64,000 nt of DNA from Rhynchopus euleeides (Eukaryota; Euglenozoa; Diplonemea; Diplonemida; Diplonemidae). The stretch covers positions 62,001 through 126,000 of the forward strand of contig OY723296.1 in NCBI GenBank assembly GCA_963210315.1, in the 5' to 3' direction. The notes beneath the pieces were generated by a model. The model was not told the DNA's origin. It saw only the letters and a program-made list of their open reading frames with translations, and did not search any database. A program made the translations under genes and the position numbers. Every line of letters begins with the position of its first letter. Position 1 is the first letter of the stretch. Below are positions 53,889-63,922 of this stretch, piece by piece.

Positions 53889-54096
53889 TTTTGTGAATCA
53901 GGTCTGCGAGCTGGGATGGGTGGAAACGTCCGTTTCGTTTGGTGTGGCTGTACTTCAGTGACGAGTGCCACATTGCATAGGTATCATGGGAAAAATGAGT
54001 GAAAATAGGTGAAAAGACTCCCGCTAGCGGGAGTTGGACTCCCCCTAGTTGAGACTCCCGAAAAGGGTTACCCTACCCCCGCTGGAGTCCACCGTG

Positions 54097-54589
54097 TACG
54101 GAATTGGCGCTTTTCAGGACAATAATTTTTCCAAAAAAATATTTTTTTTTTGGTGGAGAAATTCGGAAAAACTGTTTTTGCCGATATTTTCTTCGGAATT
54201 TCACCCCCGCGGATCGCCACAAAAAGACCCGGTTTTTGACGGAATTTGAGAGTTGAGCTCCGTAGATTACACCATAAAAAAAATCGGTGAATTTAGTGGA
54301 GTAGAGTCCAATTTACTGCTGCCCAACCACTATTACCAACTTTCCTAAGGAAAATCCCCCCAAAAATCGACCCAAAAATGGGTCCGTCTCAGGGAGGCGT
54401 CCGGGCCGGAAACAAAATTTTTCCGGCCCAAAAATGTGATTCCTGAGTAGTTTTAGTGAGAACCTTCCCAGGAAAAAAAATCGGTGACTTTTGCGGTGTA
54501 TAAGGCCTCCTACACGGGGTCCCAAAGTACACAAAAATAGCCGAAATAGCCGAAATCCTGGAGCAATTGAGAAAGTCAGGGGAGAGGTG
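54097..54589. other. Interior of the 4.2-kb TIR element, no gene
   Basis: AT-rich stretches (for example 54124-54151) and short frames only. I see nothing to name. Confidence 0.35.
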
Positions 54590-55420
54590 GGGGCAGTGAT
54601 CTCGTGCCAGGGCTGGGGGCCGCGGCCCCACCTCCCTTTTTCTGTAATTTTTGGGGAGGGTGGGCCGCCAGGGGTGGCATGGCCCTACCTCGGCCCTACC
54701 TTGGCCCTACCTCAATATTTTCCCCGTCGAATTTTGCGGATGGGTCAGATTTTGGGGCTTTTGGGTTCGGCCTTGTAGCCGAGTTTTCACGCGCAGCGTA
54801 TGAAAACCCAACGCCATCATGAGCAGGTGTACCAGGTGCTGGGGGCTTGGTGGTGCTCATCGAAGCGCACCGTCAGGCACTCATCAGGTCAAGCGAAGGA
54901 TCATCCCCGCCTGGAATGTGCAACAGCACCAACCGGTGTGGGGATTAGCCTTCGAGGGATTTTAGGATGTTCACTACCGTGGCCTCCGGCGGCTGGGGGG
55001 CTCCGCCCCCCAGACCCCCCTGTAGCCTGTTAGCTTTGCTGCCGTTCCTGAACACGGCGCGCGGGCAAAGTTACTCGGGATTGCAGTTTTGCAAGTGCTC
55101 AATGGCAACCCAAGACCCCCTGACTACTGATTTTTGGTCCAGCAGGACGATCTAAGGCGGCAGCATCCGATGCCTTTCGAATTGGGGGGAAAACGTTCTG
55201 TGGCCCTGTTTGCATCATACTGCGGGAAATCGGAGTGGGGTTGGGCTGCACTTTTTCCCCTGCGGAGCGAGCTCGGCCCACCCTGTGCCCTACCTCTTTT
55301 TTGGTTTGCCCGACCCCCAGCGAGACCACTGGGTGGGGGGCCTTCAGGCCATTCTGCACTGCCCGGGGAAGCAGGGTGATGTTGGTGACATTCCATGAAC
55401 TCTTGCATTTGAAGCAGGCC
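54590..55420. repeat. Segment shared, inverted, with 58590-59180
   Basis: Blocks such as GCCGCGGCCCCACCTCCC with GGGTGGGCCGCCAGGGGTGG, and later GGTTTGCCCGACCCCCAGCG, occur in reverse complement in the element at 56992-59520. It includes one copy of the GC-rich motif around 54968-55025. Short frames are conserved between the copies (for example the peptide SLGVGQTKKEVGHRV) but have no clear family; these could be fragments of a captured gene. Confidence 0.65.
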
Positions 55421-55828
55421 ATGTTTGTGTTTCACATGATTCAGATGAGTTTTCCTGTGCATGGAAGGTGGTGGATTCGCAGGCAATAAGAAGCAAAAAA
55501 AGCACTGTACAAAAGCCTACCAAGGGGGGTGAGAACTGCATCTGGGAGTAAATTGTCTTCCACTACACCTTTTTCCCCGATTCTGGCCGCATTTGATTCC
55601 GTTGCTACCATAGCTTTCCGAGATTTTTTGAAAAAAAAAATTCCCGGCCAACCTCACCAGTCAAATTGGGATGCGCATCCGCATCCCAATTTGAACCCAA
55701 CAGACTGCATTTCCGGAACTCGAAACAGGGCGGAATTGACTGCTAGGTATACCGCGGAATTCACGGTGGGGTCACAACTCAAAATTGTCAAAAAAATGTA
55801 CAAATTGCTGCTGCCCAAGTAAACGACT
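55421..55828. other. Right part of the 4.2-kb TIR element
   Basis: No supported gene. It includes a short GATGCGCATCCGCATCCCAA repeat around 55670-55690. Confidence 0.35.
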
Positions 55829-55879
55829 AAAGTATACGGTTTTTCAGATTTTGGTTGATATAGGCCCCCAAAACTCATA

Positions 55880-56224
55880 CCGTATACGTAAATATTTTGG
55901 AACGTAAATATTATGGAACGTAAATATTATGGAACGTAAATATTTTGGAACGCTGGTGGGTTGGCGTTCCAGATTTTTTTCGTTCCATAATATTTACAGG
56001 GCTTTCTGCGACTCGGGGACTTGGACCAGGTGATCGGACGGCATACAGAGTCCCTGACGGGACCTACTCGTGCACTTTTCGCGCGATTCCTGACGCAAGC
56101 CGTCCTCACCACCGAGTCCCCAACTGGCCCTGTAAATATTATGGAACGTAAATATTATGGAACGGACCGGCCAAAAATGGGCCCGTTCCATAATATTTAC
56201 GTTCCATAATATTTACGTATACGG
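55880..56224. mobile_element. TIR element built from CGTAAATATTATGGAA repeats
   Basis: The ends CCGTATACGTAAATATT are inverted and flanked by TA (55878-55879 and 56225-56226). The left arm has four tandem CGTAAATATTATGGAA-type units; the right arm has them inverted. The central 200 bp has no supported gene. Confidence 0.78.
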
Positions 56225-56245
56225 TAATATTAAATATAACTCATA

Positions 56246-56589
56246 CCTGGGACCCCCCGTGTATAAGTCCCCCCCCCTTACCCCCGTGTTTAAGTCCCCC
56301 CCTGGGGGTCTGGCAGGGGGGGGACTTAAACACAGGGGGACCTAAACACGGGGGTGGGCTGGTCTGGAGGGTCATCAGGTGGCCCCTAGGCCCTCCAGGT
56401 GCTGTCAGAGTCGAAAAGTGGGGTGCCAAAAGTCCATCCGGACCGGAATTACCCCCCTACGACAGCAGAGGAAGAGGTCTTCTTGGTCTCCACTGTGCCA
56501 CCCCCGTGTTTAAGCCCCCCCCTGTGTTTAAGTCCCCCCCGGCCGAAAATCGCCTCCAGGGGGGGGACTTAAACACGGGGGGTCCCAGG
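56246..56589. mobile_element. CCTGGGACC-family TIR element
   Basis: The ends CCTGGGACCCCCCGTGT and GGGGGGTCCCAGG are flanked by TA (56244-56245 and 56590-56591). Its interior is in the opposite orientation to the neighbour at 56604-56967. Confidence 0.83.
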
Positions 56590-56603
56590 TAATATTAAAT
56601 ATA

Positions 56604-56967
56604 CCTGGGACCCCCCGTGTTTAAGTCCCCCCCCTGGAGGCGATTTTCGGCCGGGGGGGACTTAAACACGGGGGGGGCGGACCTAAACACAGGGGGGGCT
56701 TAAACACGGGGGTGGCACAGTGGAGACCAAGAAGACCTCTTCCTCTGCTGTCGTAGGGGGGTAATTCCGGTCCGGATGGACTTTTGGCACCCCACTTTTC
56801 GACTCAGACAGCACCTGGAGGGCCTAGGGGCCACCTGATGACCCTCCAGACCAGCCCACCCCCGTGTTTAGGTCCCCCTGTGTTTAAGTCCCCCCCCTGC
56901 CAGACCCCCAGGGGGGGACTTAAACACGGGGGTAAGGGGGGGGGACTTATACACGGGGGGTCCCAGG
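56604..56967. mobile_element. CCTGGGACC-family TIR element
   Basis: Same ends, flanked by TA (56602-56603 and 56968-56969). Only a short TAATATTAAATATA spacer separates it from the preceding copy. Nearly identical to 48734-49098. Confidence 0.83.
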
Positions 56968-57378
56968 TACGCATAATATTAAATATTCTATGGGGGTCTT
57001 CGCTCCGGGTCAATTTGGGTCAACTTGGGTCAATTTGGGTCACCCTGGGGCTTTTCACCTTAGGAAAATGGGGGGCTTCGCTCCGGGTCAATCTGGGTCA
57101 GCTTGGGTCAGTGACCCGGAGCGAAGCCCCCCCTTAGGTGACCAAAAATAGGTGAAAATTTTTGCCTATGTTCCCTTGTGTCAAACTTGGAGTCTGACCC
57201 AAAAATCGGAATCTGTGACCCATGGTTTATATGGGCAAACCTGAAAATTTCCGACTTTTTCCTCAATTTTTCCCACTTCCTGGCCATACCTTTCCCGACC
57301 CAAAATCAAACAAATGCAGCGGAAAATGGCCAAAAATAGGCCAAAAAACCCCAAATTTTTTCCTATGGGAACGAACAT

Positions 57379-57877
57379 GGGGGTCTTCGCTCCGGGTCAA
57401 TTTGGGTCAACTTGGGTCAATTTGGGTCACCCTGGGGCTTTTCACCTTAGGAAAATGGGGGGCTTCGCTCCGGGTCAATCTGGGTCAGCTTGGGTCAGTG
57501 ACCCGGAGCGAAGCCCCCCCCCTTAGGTGACCAAAAATAGGTGAAATTTTTTGCCTATGTTCCCTTGTGTCAAACTTGGAGTCTGACCCAAAAATCGGAA
57601 TCTGTGACCCAGGGGGCCCTCGCTACCAAGTGTGACTGGGTGAGAAAAAGTGAGAAGTCAGCCATGTTTGGCTGAAAACTGACGACTCGTGACTCACAGT
57701 GACCCGTAGCGAAGACCCCCCCATGGTTTATATGGGCAAACCTGAAAATTTCCGACTTTTTCCTCAATTTTTCCCACTTCCTGGCCATACCTTTCCCGAC
57801 CCAAAATCAAACAAATGCAGCGGAAAATGGCCAAAAATAGGCCAAAAAACCCCAAATTTTTTTCCGGGGGGCTTCGC
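57379..57877. repeat. Second copy of a 387-bp tandem duplication, with MITE
   Basis: Matches 56992-57360 closely, apart from a 109-bp MITE plus CCA duplication at 57612-57723. It begins again with the GGGGGTCTTCGC terminus, so element C starts with two tandem left ends. Confidence 0.85.
57612..57720. mobile_element. 109-bp MITE with preserved empty site
   Basis: The ends GGGGGCCCTCGCTACC and GGGTAGCGAAGACCCCC-type arm (minus a base or two) are flanked by CCA (57609-57611 and 57721-57723). The tandem copy upstream reads GTGACCCATGGTTT at about 57217-57230 with a single CCA, the empty site. Confidence 0.92.
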
Positions 57878-59520
57878 CCCCCACGCCACACGCACCTCCC
57901 GGCCGGTGGCCGGTTCGGTCGTCGTCGGCTGCGCTCAAAGGGCGTGCGGTAGCCGACGCCCTTTTGTGCTCGCCTCCTCCTCCCTCACTTCAGTATGTCG
58001 TTTCAGGTGAGTCCGTGTTCCTGCTTTGTTCTTCTGTCGACTGGGACGGGCCAGTCCTCGTGGGTTGCCGGCCGGTGTGTCCTCCCCTGGGACCCCCTCC
58101 TCCTCCCACCACTTGCATCTGGTTCAGCTTCAGTGAGAGCTGAGCGGGAGCCATACTTGCTCTTTTGGACCAATTGACCGCAGTCCTGCATCATGAAGAG
58201 TTAGGTAATGCCCAGTCGCAGCCATCCCCCGACCCAGGTGTTCTGCCGTGGGCCAGGTCACCATCTGCAGGTCACCCCGTCACACACCAGTGGGCAGGCC
58301 CTGTCAAAGATATCGATGTGACTGCTCTTGCCGCAGGGCATCGGATGTGGGCCTGCATTGCATCCTGTTGCCGCTCAGTTCTGTTCCCACCGGAGCTTCT
58401 TGTTGCGCCGCAGGTCGAACAGCCTTTCGTGTGGTCGGCGCTGATCTTGTATAGAACGTAGGCAGTAGGCTGCTGTGGGTGACCTGCAGGTTACCCGTCC
58501 CTTTCGTGCAGGCAGCGCGAGAGGTGCGCTGTTTATGTGTGGGAGCACGGCAGCTGCCCCACACTCCATTCTGCTCTCTTGTCTGCTGTTTATGTTGAAC
58601 AAGGTCTGGCTGCCAGTGATCTCGCTGGGGGTCGGGCAAACCAAAAAAGAGGTCGGGCACAGGGTGGCCGAGCTCGCGAGAAAAAAAGTGCAGCCCAACC
58701 CCGCCCCGACTTCCCGTGGTATGATGCAAACAGGATCGAATGCACGGCCACAGAACATTTTCACCCAATTCGAGAAGCACCGGATGTTGCTGCCTTTGGT
58801 CGTCCTGCTGGATCAAAAATCAGGAATCCAGCCCCCCAGCCGCCGGAGGCCACGGTAGTGAACATCCTGAAAGTCTTCGAAGGCTAGTCCCCACACCGGT
58901 TGGTGCTGTTGCACATTCCAGGCGGGGATGGTCCTTCGCTTGGGGCATGATGAGGTGCGCTTCGATGAACACCATCAAGCCCCCAGCATGCCGTTGGGTT
59001 TTCATACGCTGCGGCGCATGAAAACTCGGCCACAAGGCCGAACCCAAAAGCCCCAAAATCTGACCCGGGAGGTAGGGCCGAGGGTAGGGCCATGCCACCC
59101 CTGGCGGCCCACCCTCCCAAACAATTACAGAAAAAGGGAGGTGGGGCCGCGGCCCCCTGCCAGCCCTGGCACGGGATCGCTGCTGGCGGGTAGTTCAGGC
59201 TCGTGGCCCTCCTCGTTCCGGATAGCCCCTCGGACATCCAAATGATTCACGTGCAGCAGCCCATGCGCAGAGAACGGTGTGCCGTCTTGTACAGCAACTG
59301 TTGGACAACTGTTGAAATCGTTTTTCACCAAAAAAATCACTCTGCGGGCCAAGTCGAAGATTTTTCTGGGGACTTTTGGTGTCCCCAATTTTTCAATTTT
59401 CGAAAAATAAGCTCACTTTGCTAAACTGGACCCAACTCCCCACACTCTTTTTTTCCGACTTTTTCACGGGTTTTTTCCGGTTTTTTTTGGTTTTTTTTGG
59501 CGGATGGAGCGAAGACCCCC

Positions 59521-60187
59521 TATATTTAATATTATGCGGGGGGGGGGGGGGGGGGTTTAGGGTATTCGCGACGATGTCGAAACTGGTGCGTTTCCTCCTA
59601 CGTATTATCGGCGAAAATCGTCGAACTTTGCCGAAAACTTGCCGACAGTGATGACCCCCTCTAGGGCTACACCCATCGCTCTATAGTGCAGAAGCTGGAA
59701 GAACGTGACTTGACTTGAAAGTGCCGCCTTGACATCCTGTTGGATCTACCCTTCAGACACAACACCCCTCATTCAGCCGACGCTCCATCACGCAGATGCG
59801 CGACCCACCGCAGAGGCACCACGCTGAACACAGCTGGACACAGAGCGAATAACCCTCAATACATAGGAAGGGCCTGGGGGCAGGGGTGGGGCTTTTGTCC
59901 ATAACTTTATTCTCAACACACCGCCCCCCCGCCCCCCCCCCCCCCACCCGCCCCCACCGGGCCCAGCCTTTGCGGAGGCGCTGAGTGAGGGGTGGGGGAC
60001 GCCATAGAGCACACAGAACACCTCCTTACAAACACACCCGTTGTCCCCCACACCACCACCACCACCGGCTGTGCCAGCTGCTCAGGCGCCACGGCCGTGG
60101 CGGTGTGTGTGGTGGTGTTTGACGACGGAGTCTACTGACAGAACTCGTCGAGGGGCCGCTCTCTTCCGAAGCGAAGCCCCCACCCCC
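59521..60187. other. Downstream region of the MFS transporter gene
   Basis: A G-run of 18 lies near 59538-59555, next to the TATTTAATATTATGC motif. A C-rich run is at 59925-59957 and a CCA repeat at 60052-60066. No gene is supported. Confidence 0.4.
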
Positions 60188-61564
60188 TTAGTCGTTCTTC
60201 TTCGCCTCAGGCGGCTTGTCGCCCTGCTGCGTCTCCCCTGCAGGCTTCTGCCGGCTGATGGCTTCGTTGTCGGGGTGGTCGAGCGCAGAGAACGAGACAT
60301 GGCAGTAGGCAGCCACAACGATGTTCAGCGCACCGGCGAAGGTCCAGGGGAGGGCAAGGCCGCCGCTGTCGAGCAGCACGCCGGCAACGGCGGGTGCTGC
60401 GACGCGGCAGATCGACTCGATGTTGCCGAAGATGCCTTGCGCTGCGCCGATCTCAGCCTCGTAGAGCTTAGTGAAGACCGAGGACAGGAACACCTTGAAG
60501 ATGGCATCGCCCAGGGATCCGAACAGCATGCACGCCATCACCACAGTGACGGATGAAGTGCGCGCCTGGATGACAAGGCTGATCCCGCTCAGCAGGGCGG
60601 AGATGGGGAAAATGTTGTCCGACCCGAAGGCGCGCAGGCGCTTCTCCACACCCTCCGTGAGCCCCATCAGCCACAGGGCGTTGAGCAGCGCGTTGTACGA
60701 CACAAGGTAGGATGCCTCACGCGAGGTGAAGTTGTGCTTGTTGACGACGACGCTCGTGAAGGAGCTCTGCACCACAACAAGCGACAGCGTGGAGAGCAGC
60801 GAGGCGACGGCGATCTTGCGGATCGACTCGTTCGACACCATGTCCTCGATCAGGCCGCGGAACTCCTGCATCACGCTCTGCAGGATAGGCTTGCGCTCCT
60901 CGTTCTCTGGGGCATCGGGGAGGGCGTGCGGCGCCGTCTTGTTGGAGTACTGCGAGGGCTTGATGCCCTTGGCAGCGAGGGAGGGGCACACCTGCTTGGT
61001 CCCCAGGGAGCCCCCCTTGTCTTCGATCATGACCTTGCACACGAGGGACGCGATGAAGTAGAGCCCGCTGGAGAGGAACACGGGCACGGCAAGCGACGTC
61101 TTCTGCGACAGGATCCCCCCCACAGGCGCCCCAAGGATGAAGGCGATGTTGGTGATCGAGAAGAGCGTCGCAAGCGCAGAGGTGCGCTCCTCTGGGGTCG
61201 TCTCGTCGGTGATGAATGAGATGGCGATTGTCATCGTCTGCTTAACCAGGCCGACGGTGATGCGCGAGACACCCAGGAGCCACACAACCTGATACATCAG
61301 CCCAAGGCCCAGCAGGACGTAGGCGAGGGTTGCGCCGAACAGGCTGAGGAGGAAGACGCCCTTCCTGCCGCGCGCATCGCTGATGGCGCCCATGACTGGG
61401 CTGCTGAAGGCCTGTGCGATGCCGTAGAGGCTGCCGACCAGCCCATATGCCGTGTAGCTCAGCCCCAGCTCCTTCCCGACAGAGGGCATCAGGGGGGCGA
61501 CGAGAGCGATACCTGTGATGTCGAGGAACACCACAAACAGCATCCAGTGCACTTGCGACGGCAT
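60188..61564 (-). CDS. Major facilitator superfamily transporter
   Basis: The ATG at 61564 gives 458 residues with about 12 hydrophobic helices. The first helix region reads FLDITGIALVAPLMPSVG, and the loop between helices 2 and 3 carries the MFS signature GAISDARGRKG. Helix 5 contains NIAFILGAPVGGIL. A hydrophilic central loop of about 60-70 residues (from EDKGGSLG to RGLIEDM) divides the two halves, as usual. It resembles the drug/metabolite-type MFS members related to MFSD9/MFSD10 and bacterial TetA; substrate unknown. It is expected in the plasma membrane or an organelle membrane. The ATG is preceded by a CATCCAGCAGCAAG acceptor-like stretch, and a longer upstream start (MSHQTHH) is less likely. 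Confidence 0.88.
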   Translation of the reverse strand: MPSQVHWMLFVVFLDITGIALVAPLMPSVGKELGLSYTAYGLVGSLYGIAQAFSSPVMGAISDARGRKGVFLLSLFGATLAYVLLGLGLMYQVVWLLGVSRITVGLVKQTMTIAISFITDETTPEERTSALATLFSITNIAFILGAPVGGILSQKTSLAVPVFLSSGLYFIASLVCKVMIEDKGGSLGTKQVCPSLAAKGIKPSQYSNKTAPHALPDAPENEERKPILQSVMQEFRGLIEDMVSNESIRKIAVASLLSTLSLVVVQSSFTSVVVNKHNFTSREASYLVSYNALLNALWLMGLTEGVEKRLRAFGSDNIFPISALLSGISLVIQARTSSVTVVMACMLFGSLGDAIFKVFLSSVFTKLYEAEIGAAQGIFGNIESICRVAAPAVAGVLLDSGGLALPWTFAGALNIVVAAYCHVSFSALDHPDNEAISRQKPAGETQQGDKPPEAKKND

Positions 61565-62577
61565 CTTGCTGCTGGATGCACAGCAGGAGCCCCGTGGGTG
61601 GGCAAGTAGCGTCTGCAGGGGGTGATGTGTCTGGTGTGACAACTCACAGTCGGAAGAGTCGTGTCAGTCGTATTTTGAGTTGAGCGCTTCTGAGAAGGTC
61701 CCTCGTCGTGAGTGAGGAATACAAAAGGCGCGTGAAACACCCCACACAATAGTAGTACATTTGTGACAACCTGGGACAAACAGCCATCGGCAGGGGAGCG
61801 GGTAGGGCGGTGGGGTGGGGGGGTGCTTCCCGGTTTGCAGCCGTTCTTGTTTTGCAGATTCGCGGGGTTTCAACACTTGGTTTGTCTTCTTCCACACACC
61901 TGGATTTGGAGCGGATCCTTCCGGTGGGAACTGCAACTCGGGTTCGAGCGGGTTAAAAACACAAAGAGAAGAGTTCTGCGTCGTGTCACTGTGGCGTGAG
62001 TTGTCGGCAGGCAAGAGCTGTGGGCACACTGCGACAATGCCCTCGCACTTCCCCTCTAGTTGCATGTCCACCTGGCACGGAAGATATAAAGCAAGCGCGT
62101 GGAAAATACAGCAGCAGTCTCTCGAGTCTTCCTTTCAGATGATTTTTGCATTGATCGCTTCCACCTCAACCCGTCACTCGTCACGCGTTTTTTTTTCTCG
62201 CTGGCGCTAGTGATGTCGGCTGGCAGAAAAAACACACAACAAAACCCCCCCCCCCCCCGCGTGTCGAGTGACCTTACCTGTCTGAAGTACAGAAAATGTG
62301 TCGGGTTGGGTGGAGCATACACACACACATACACATATGTTCACACAACACAGGGCAAACCGCACAAACGTGTTCACACATCCGGCATCCTATGCGAAAT
62401 ACCCGCCGCTCCCCGGGAGCTGTTGCGGGAACCATCTGCTCTTCCGACCCACCGAGACTCTTGCCGTATTTTCTCTACCACACGGGGTGTGTTTTACCAA
62501 AAATCACCACCAAGCGTTGTTGCGAATGAGTCGGAATATTTCAGACACGAAAACAGGACAAACCTTTGGCATCATAA
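61565..62577. other. Upstream region of the MFS gene
   Basis: No supported gene. It includes a C-run at 62247-62259 and a CA/TA repeat at 62321-62340. Short plus-strand frames near 62100-62600 lack family features. Confidence 0.4.
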
Positions 62578-62685
62578 GGGGGTCTTCGCTGGCCGTTATT
62601 CTCCGTCAAACTCCGTCAGTTTTCAGCCAATTTAACAGGGAATTCACCAAAACGCACTGACGGTCACTCCGTAGCGAAGACCCCC
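62578..62685. mobile_element. 108-bp MITE with GGGGGTCTTCGC ends
   Basis: The ends GGGGGTCTTCGC and GTAGCGAAGACCCCC are flanked by TAA (62575-62577 and 62686-62688). Subterminal CGTCAGTTTTCAGCCAA is shared with the MITEs at 25417 and 57612 (in inverse). Confidence 0.88.
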
Positions 62686-63203
62686 TAAGCATGTGAAAAG
62701 GTCGCCTTGTTACCCACAGTCAATCACGCGTTGTTTGTTGTTCGTCAAATCCTCCTCAGCACGATATCAGAAGCACGTGACCATGCTTCCCTGAAGCGCA
62801 GATGAGGTGGAATCAAATGGAGCACGAACTCAAAACAAGCATGAGCAAGAGAGCAAGGAGAGCTCCGACACACCGCGTCTCTGCGTTTCCCTGAGCACAC
62901 CGGCCTGTTCTAACTGTACCATAAAGAACGGCAATGCAGCAACAACCGTGTGACACCGTATGGGTGTTTCGGCGGAGTTTGGCATTGTGCGGTGGTAAAA
63001 TGGAGGCAAACCAGGCGGGCGCAGCTATGTCAAAAAAGAAACGCGAAAACTGGTCTGGCTGACGCCCAAAAAAAGTCAAATTTGGGTACTTCTTGGGTAC
63101 TTTTTGGGTCACCGAAAAAGGGGGGGGGGTGTCAAAACTTATTTTCTTGGTGGTGCCCCTGATTTACCCCTTTTTCACTACGCACAAACTACGCAATCTG
63201 GGG

Positions 63204-63484
63204 GGGGGGTCTCGCTTTTTGGTCCCCCCCCAGTTTTTTTTGGTCCCCCTTTCTGTGTGGCTACTGAGACAGGACTGGAGGCACTGCGCTGACCGAGCAA
63301 AAAATTATTGCCAGAACTCACTATACACCGTCAGCTGATTGAGGGTGTGATATAAGAGGGGTCTCGCTTTTTGGTCCCCCCCCCAGTTTTTTTGGTCCCC
63401 CTTTCTGTGTGGCTACTGAGACAGGACTGGAGGCACTGCGCTGACCGAGCAAAAAGTTATTGCCATAACTCACTATACACCGTA
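63204..63484. repeat. Two direct copies of a roughly 125-bp unit
   Basis: 63204-63328 and 63358-63483 are nearly identical, beginning GGGTCTCGCTTTTTGGTCCC and ending CAGAACTCACTATACACCGT (or CATAACTC in the second copy). About 29 bp separate them. No coding role is seen. Confidence 0.85.
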
Positions 63485-63604
63485 CGAAAGAACGCACGAC
63501 ATGTGGGGCGGGACTCCAGAAACACCTGGGCAAGGTTGCCCCATGCCCAGAAACACCTGAGAAGGAAGTGAGTTCCAGGAGCCGCGTAGAACACCCTCGA
63601 GATT

Positions 63605-63922
63605 GTGAATGATGATACGATCACAGCCTTCAGGGCGATGCGAGGTGCCACCCTGAAGGTGGCCCTTGACATCAAGGAGAGCGTCGGCCGAGGGGTCGAC
63701 GAAAAGCTGAAGAAGGCGCTACTGGCACTGGATCCCGCGGGGTATACGGAGGTCACCGCCACACAGGCAACCTCCGCTGACAACGTCCAGGAGACATTAT
63801 CCGAGGGGATCACAACGGCACTAGAGATCTGTGTCACGGGATCCAGGCGCCCACTCTCCCTCGACGGTCTGGGGATTGTTGTTGGGTATGGTGTCGTTTC
63901 CTGCAGCTGCAAAAAAGCGTAG
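63605..63922 (+). CDS. Possible short coding frame at the right edge
   Basis: 105 residues with plausible protein character (MRGATLKVALDIKESVG, then RGVDEKLKKALLALD). It would be the only plus-strand host gene in the window, which lowers confidence. The sequence just beyond (63920-63971) resembles the leader of the minus-strand WD40 gene, so transcription here may instead run leftward. No family is recognised. Confidence 0.25.
   Translation: MNDDTITAFRAMRGATLKVALDIKESVGRGVDEKLKKALLALDPAGYTEVTATQATSADNVQETLSEGITTALEICVTGSRRPLSLDGLGIVVGYGVVSCSCKKA

Larger units (their letters stand above)
51791..54096. mobile_element. Histone-bearing TIR element, complete copy
   Basis: The ends CACGGTGGACTCCAGCG and CGCTGGAGTCCACCGTG are flanked by TA (51789-51790 and 54097-54098). 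Subterminal blocks are palindromes of ACTCCCGCTAGCGGGAGT. It carries two minus-strand genes, an unrecognised two-exon gene (53242-52106) and an H2B-like gene (53888-53508). The right-terminal motif occurs twice in direct orientation (53265-53358 and 54018-54096), bracketing the H2B-like cassette. Neither gene looks like a known transposase. Confidence 0.8.
51694..55858. mobile_element. 4.2-kb TIR element hosting the histone-bearing element
   Basis: The 30-bp termini beginning TCAACCAAAATCTGAAAAAC are perfect inverted repeats (51694-51723 and 55829-55858), flanked by TA (51692-51693 and 55859-55860). The element at 51791-54096 is nested near its left end. The right part contains a segment (about 54590-55420) found inverted at 58590-59180. 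No transposase is recognised. Confidence 0.78.
56992..59520. mobile_element. 2.5-kb GGGGGTCTTCGC-ended element C
   Basis: The ends GGGGGTCTTCGCTCC and GGAGCGAAGACCCCC are flanked by TAT (56989-56991 and 59521-59523), a 3-bp duplication like the GGGGGCCC family. The left third is a tandem duplication of about 387 bp, the second copy of which holds a MITE. The right part has a segment inverted relative to 54590-55420. No transposase is recognised. Confidence 0.82.
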
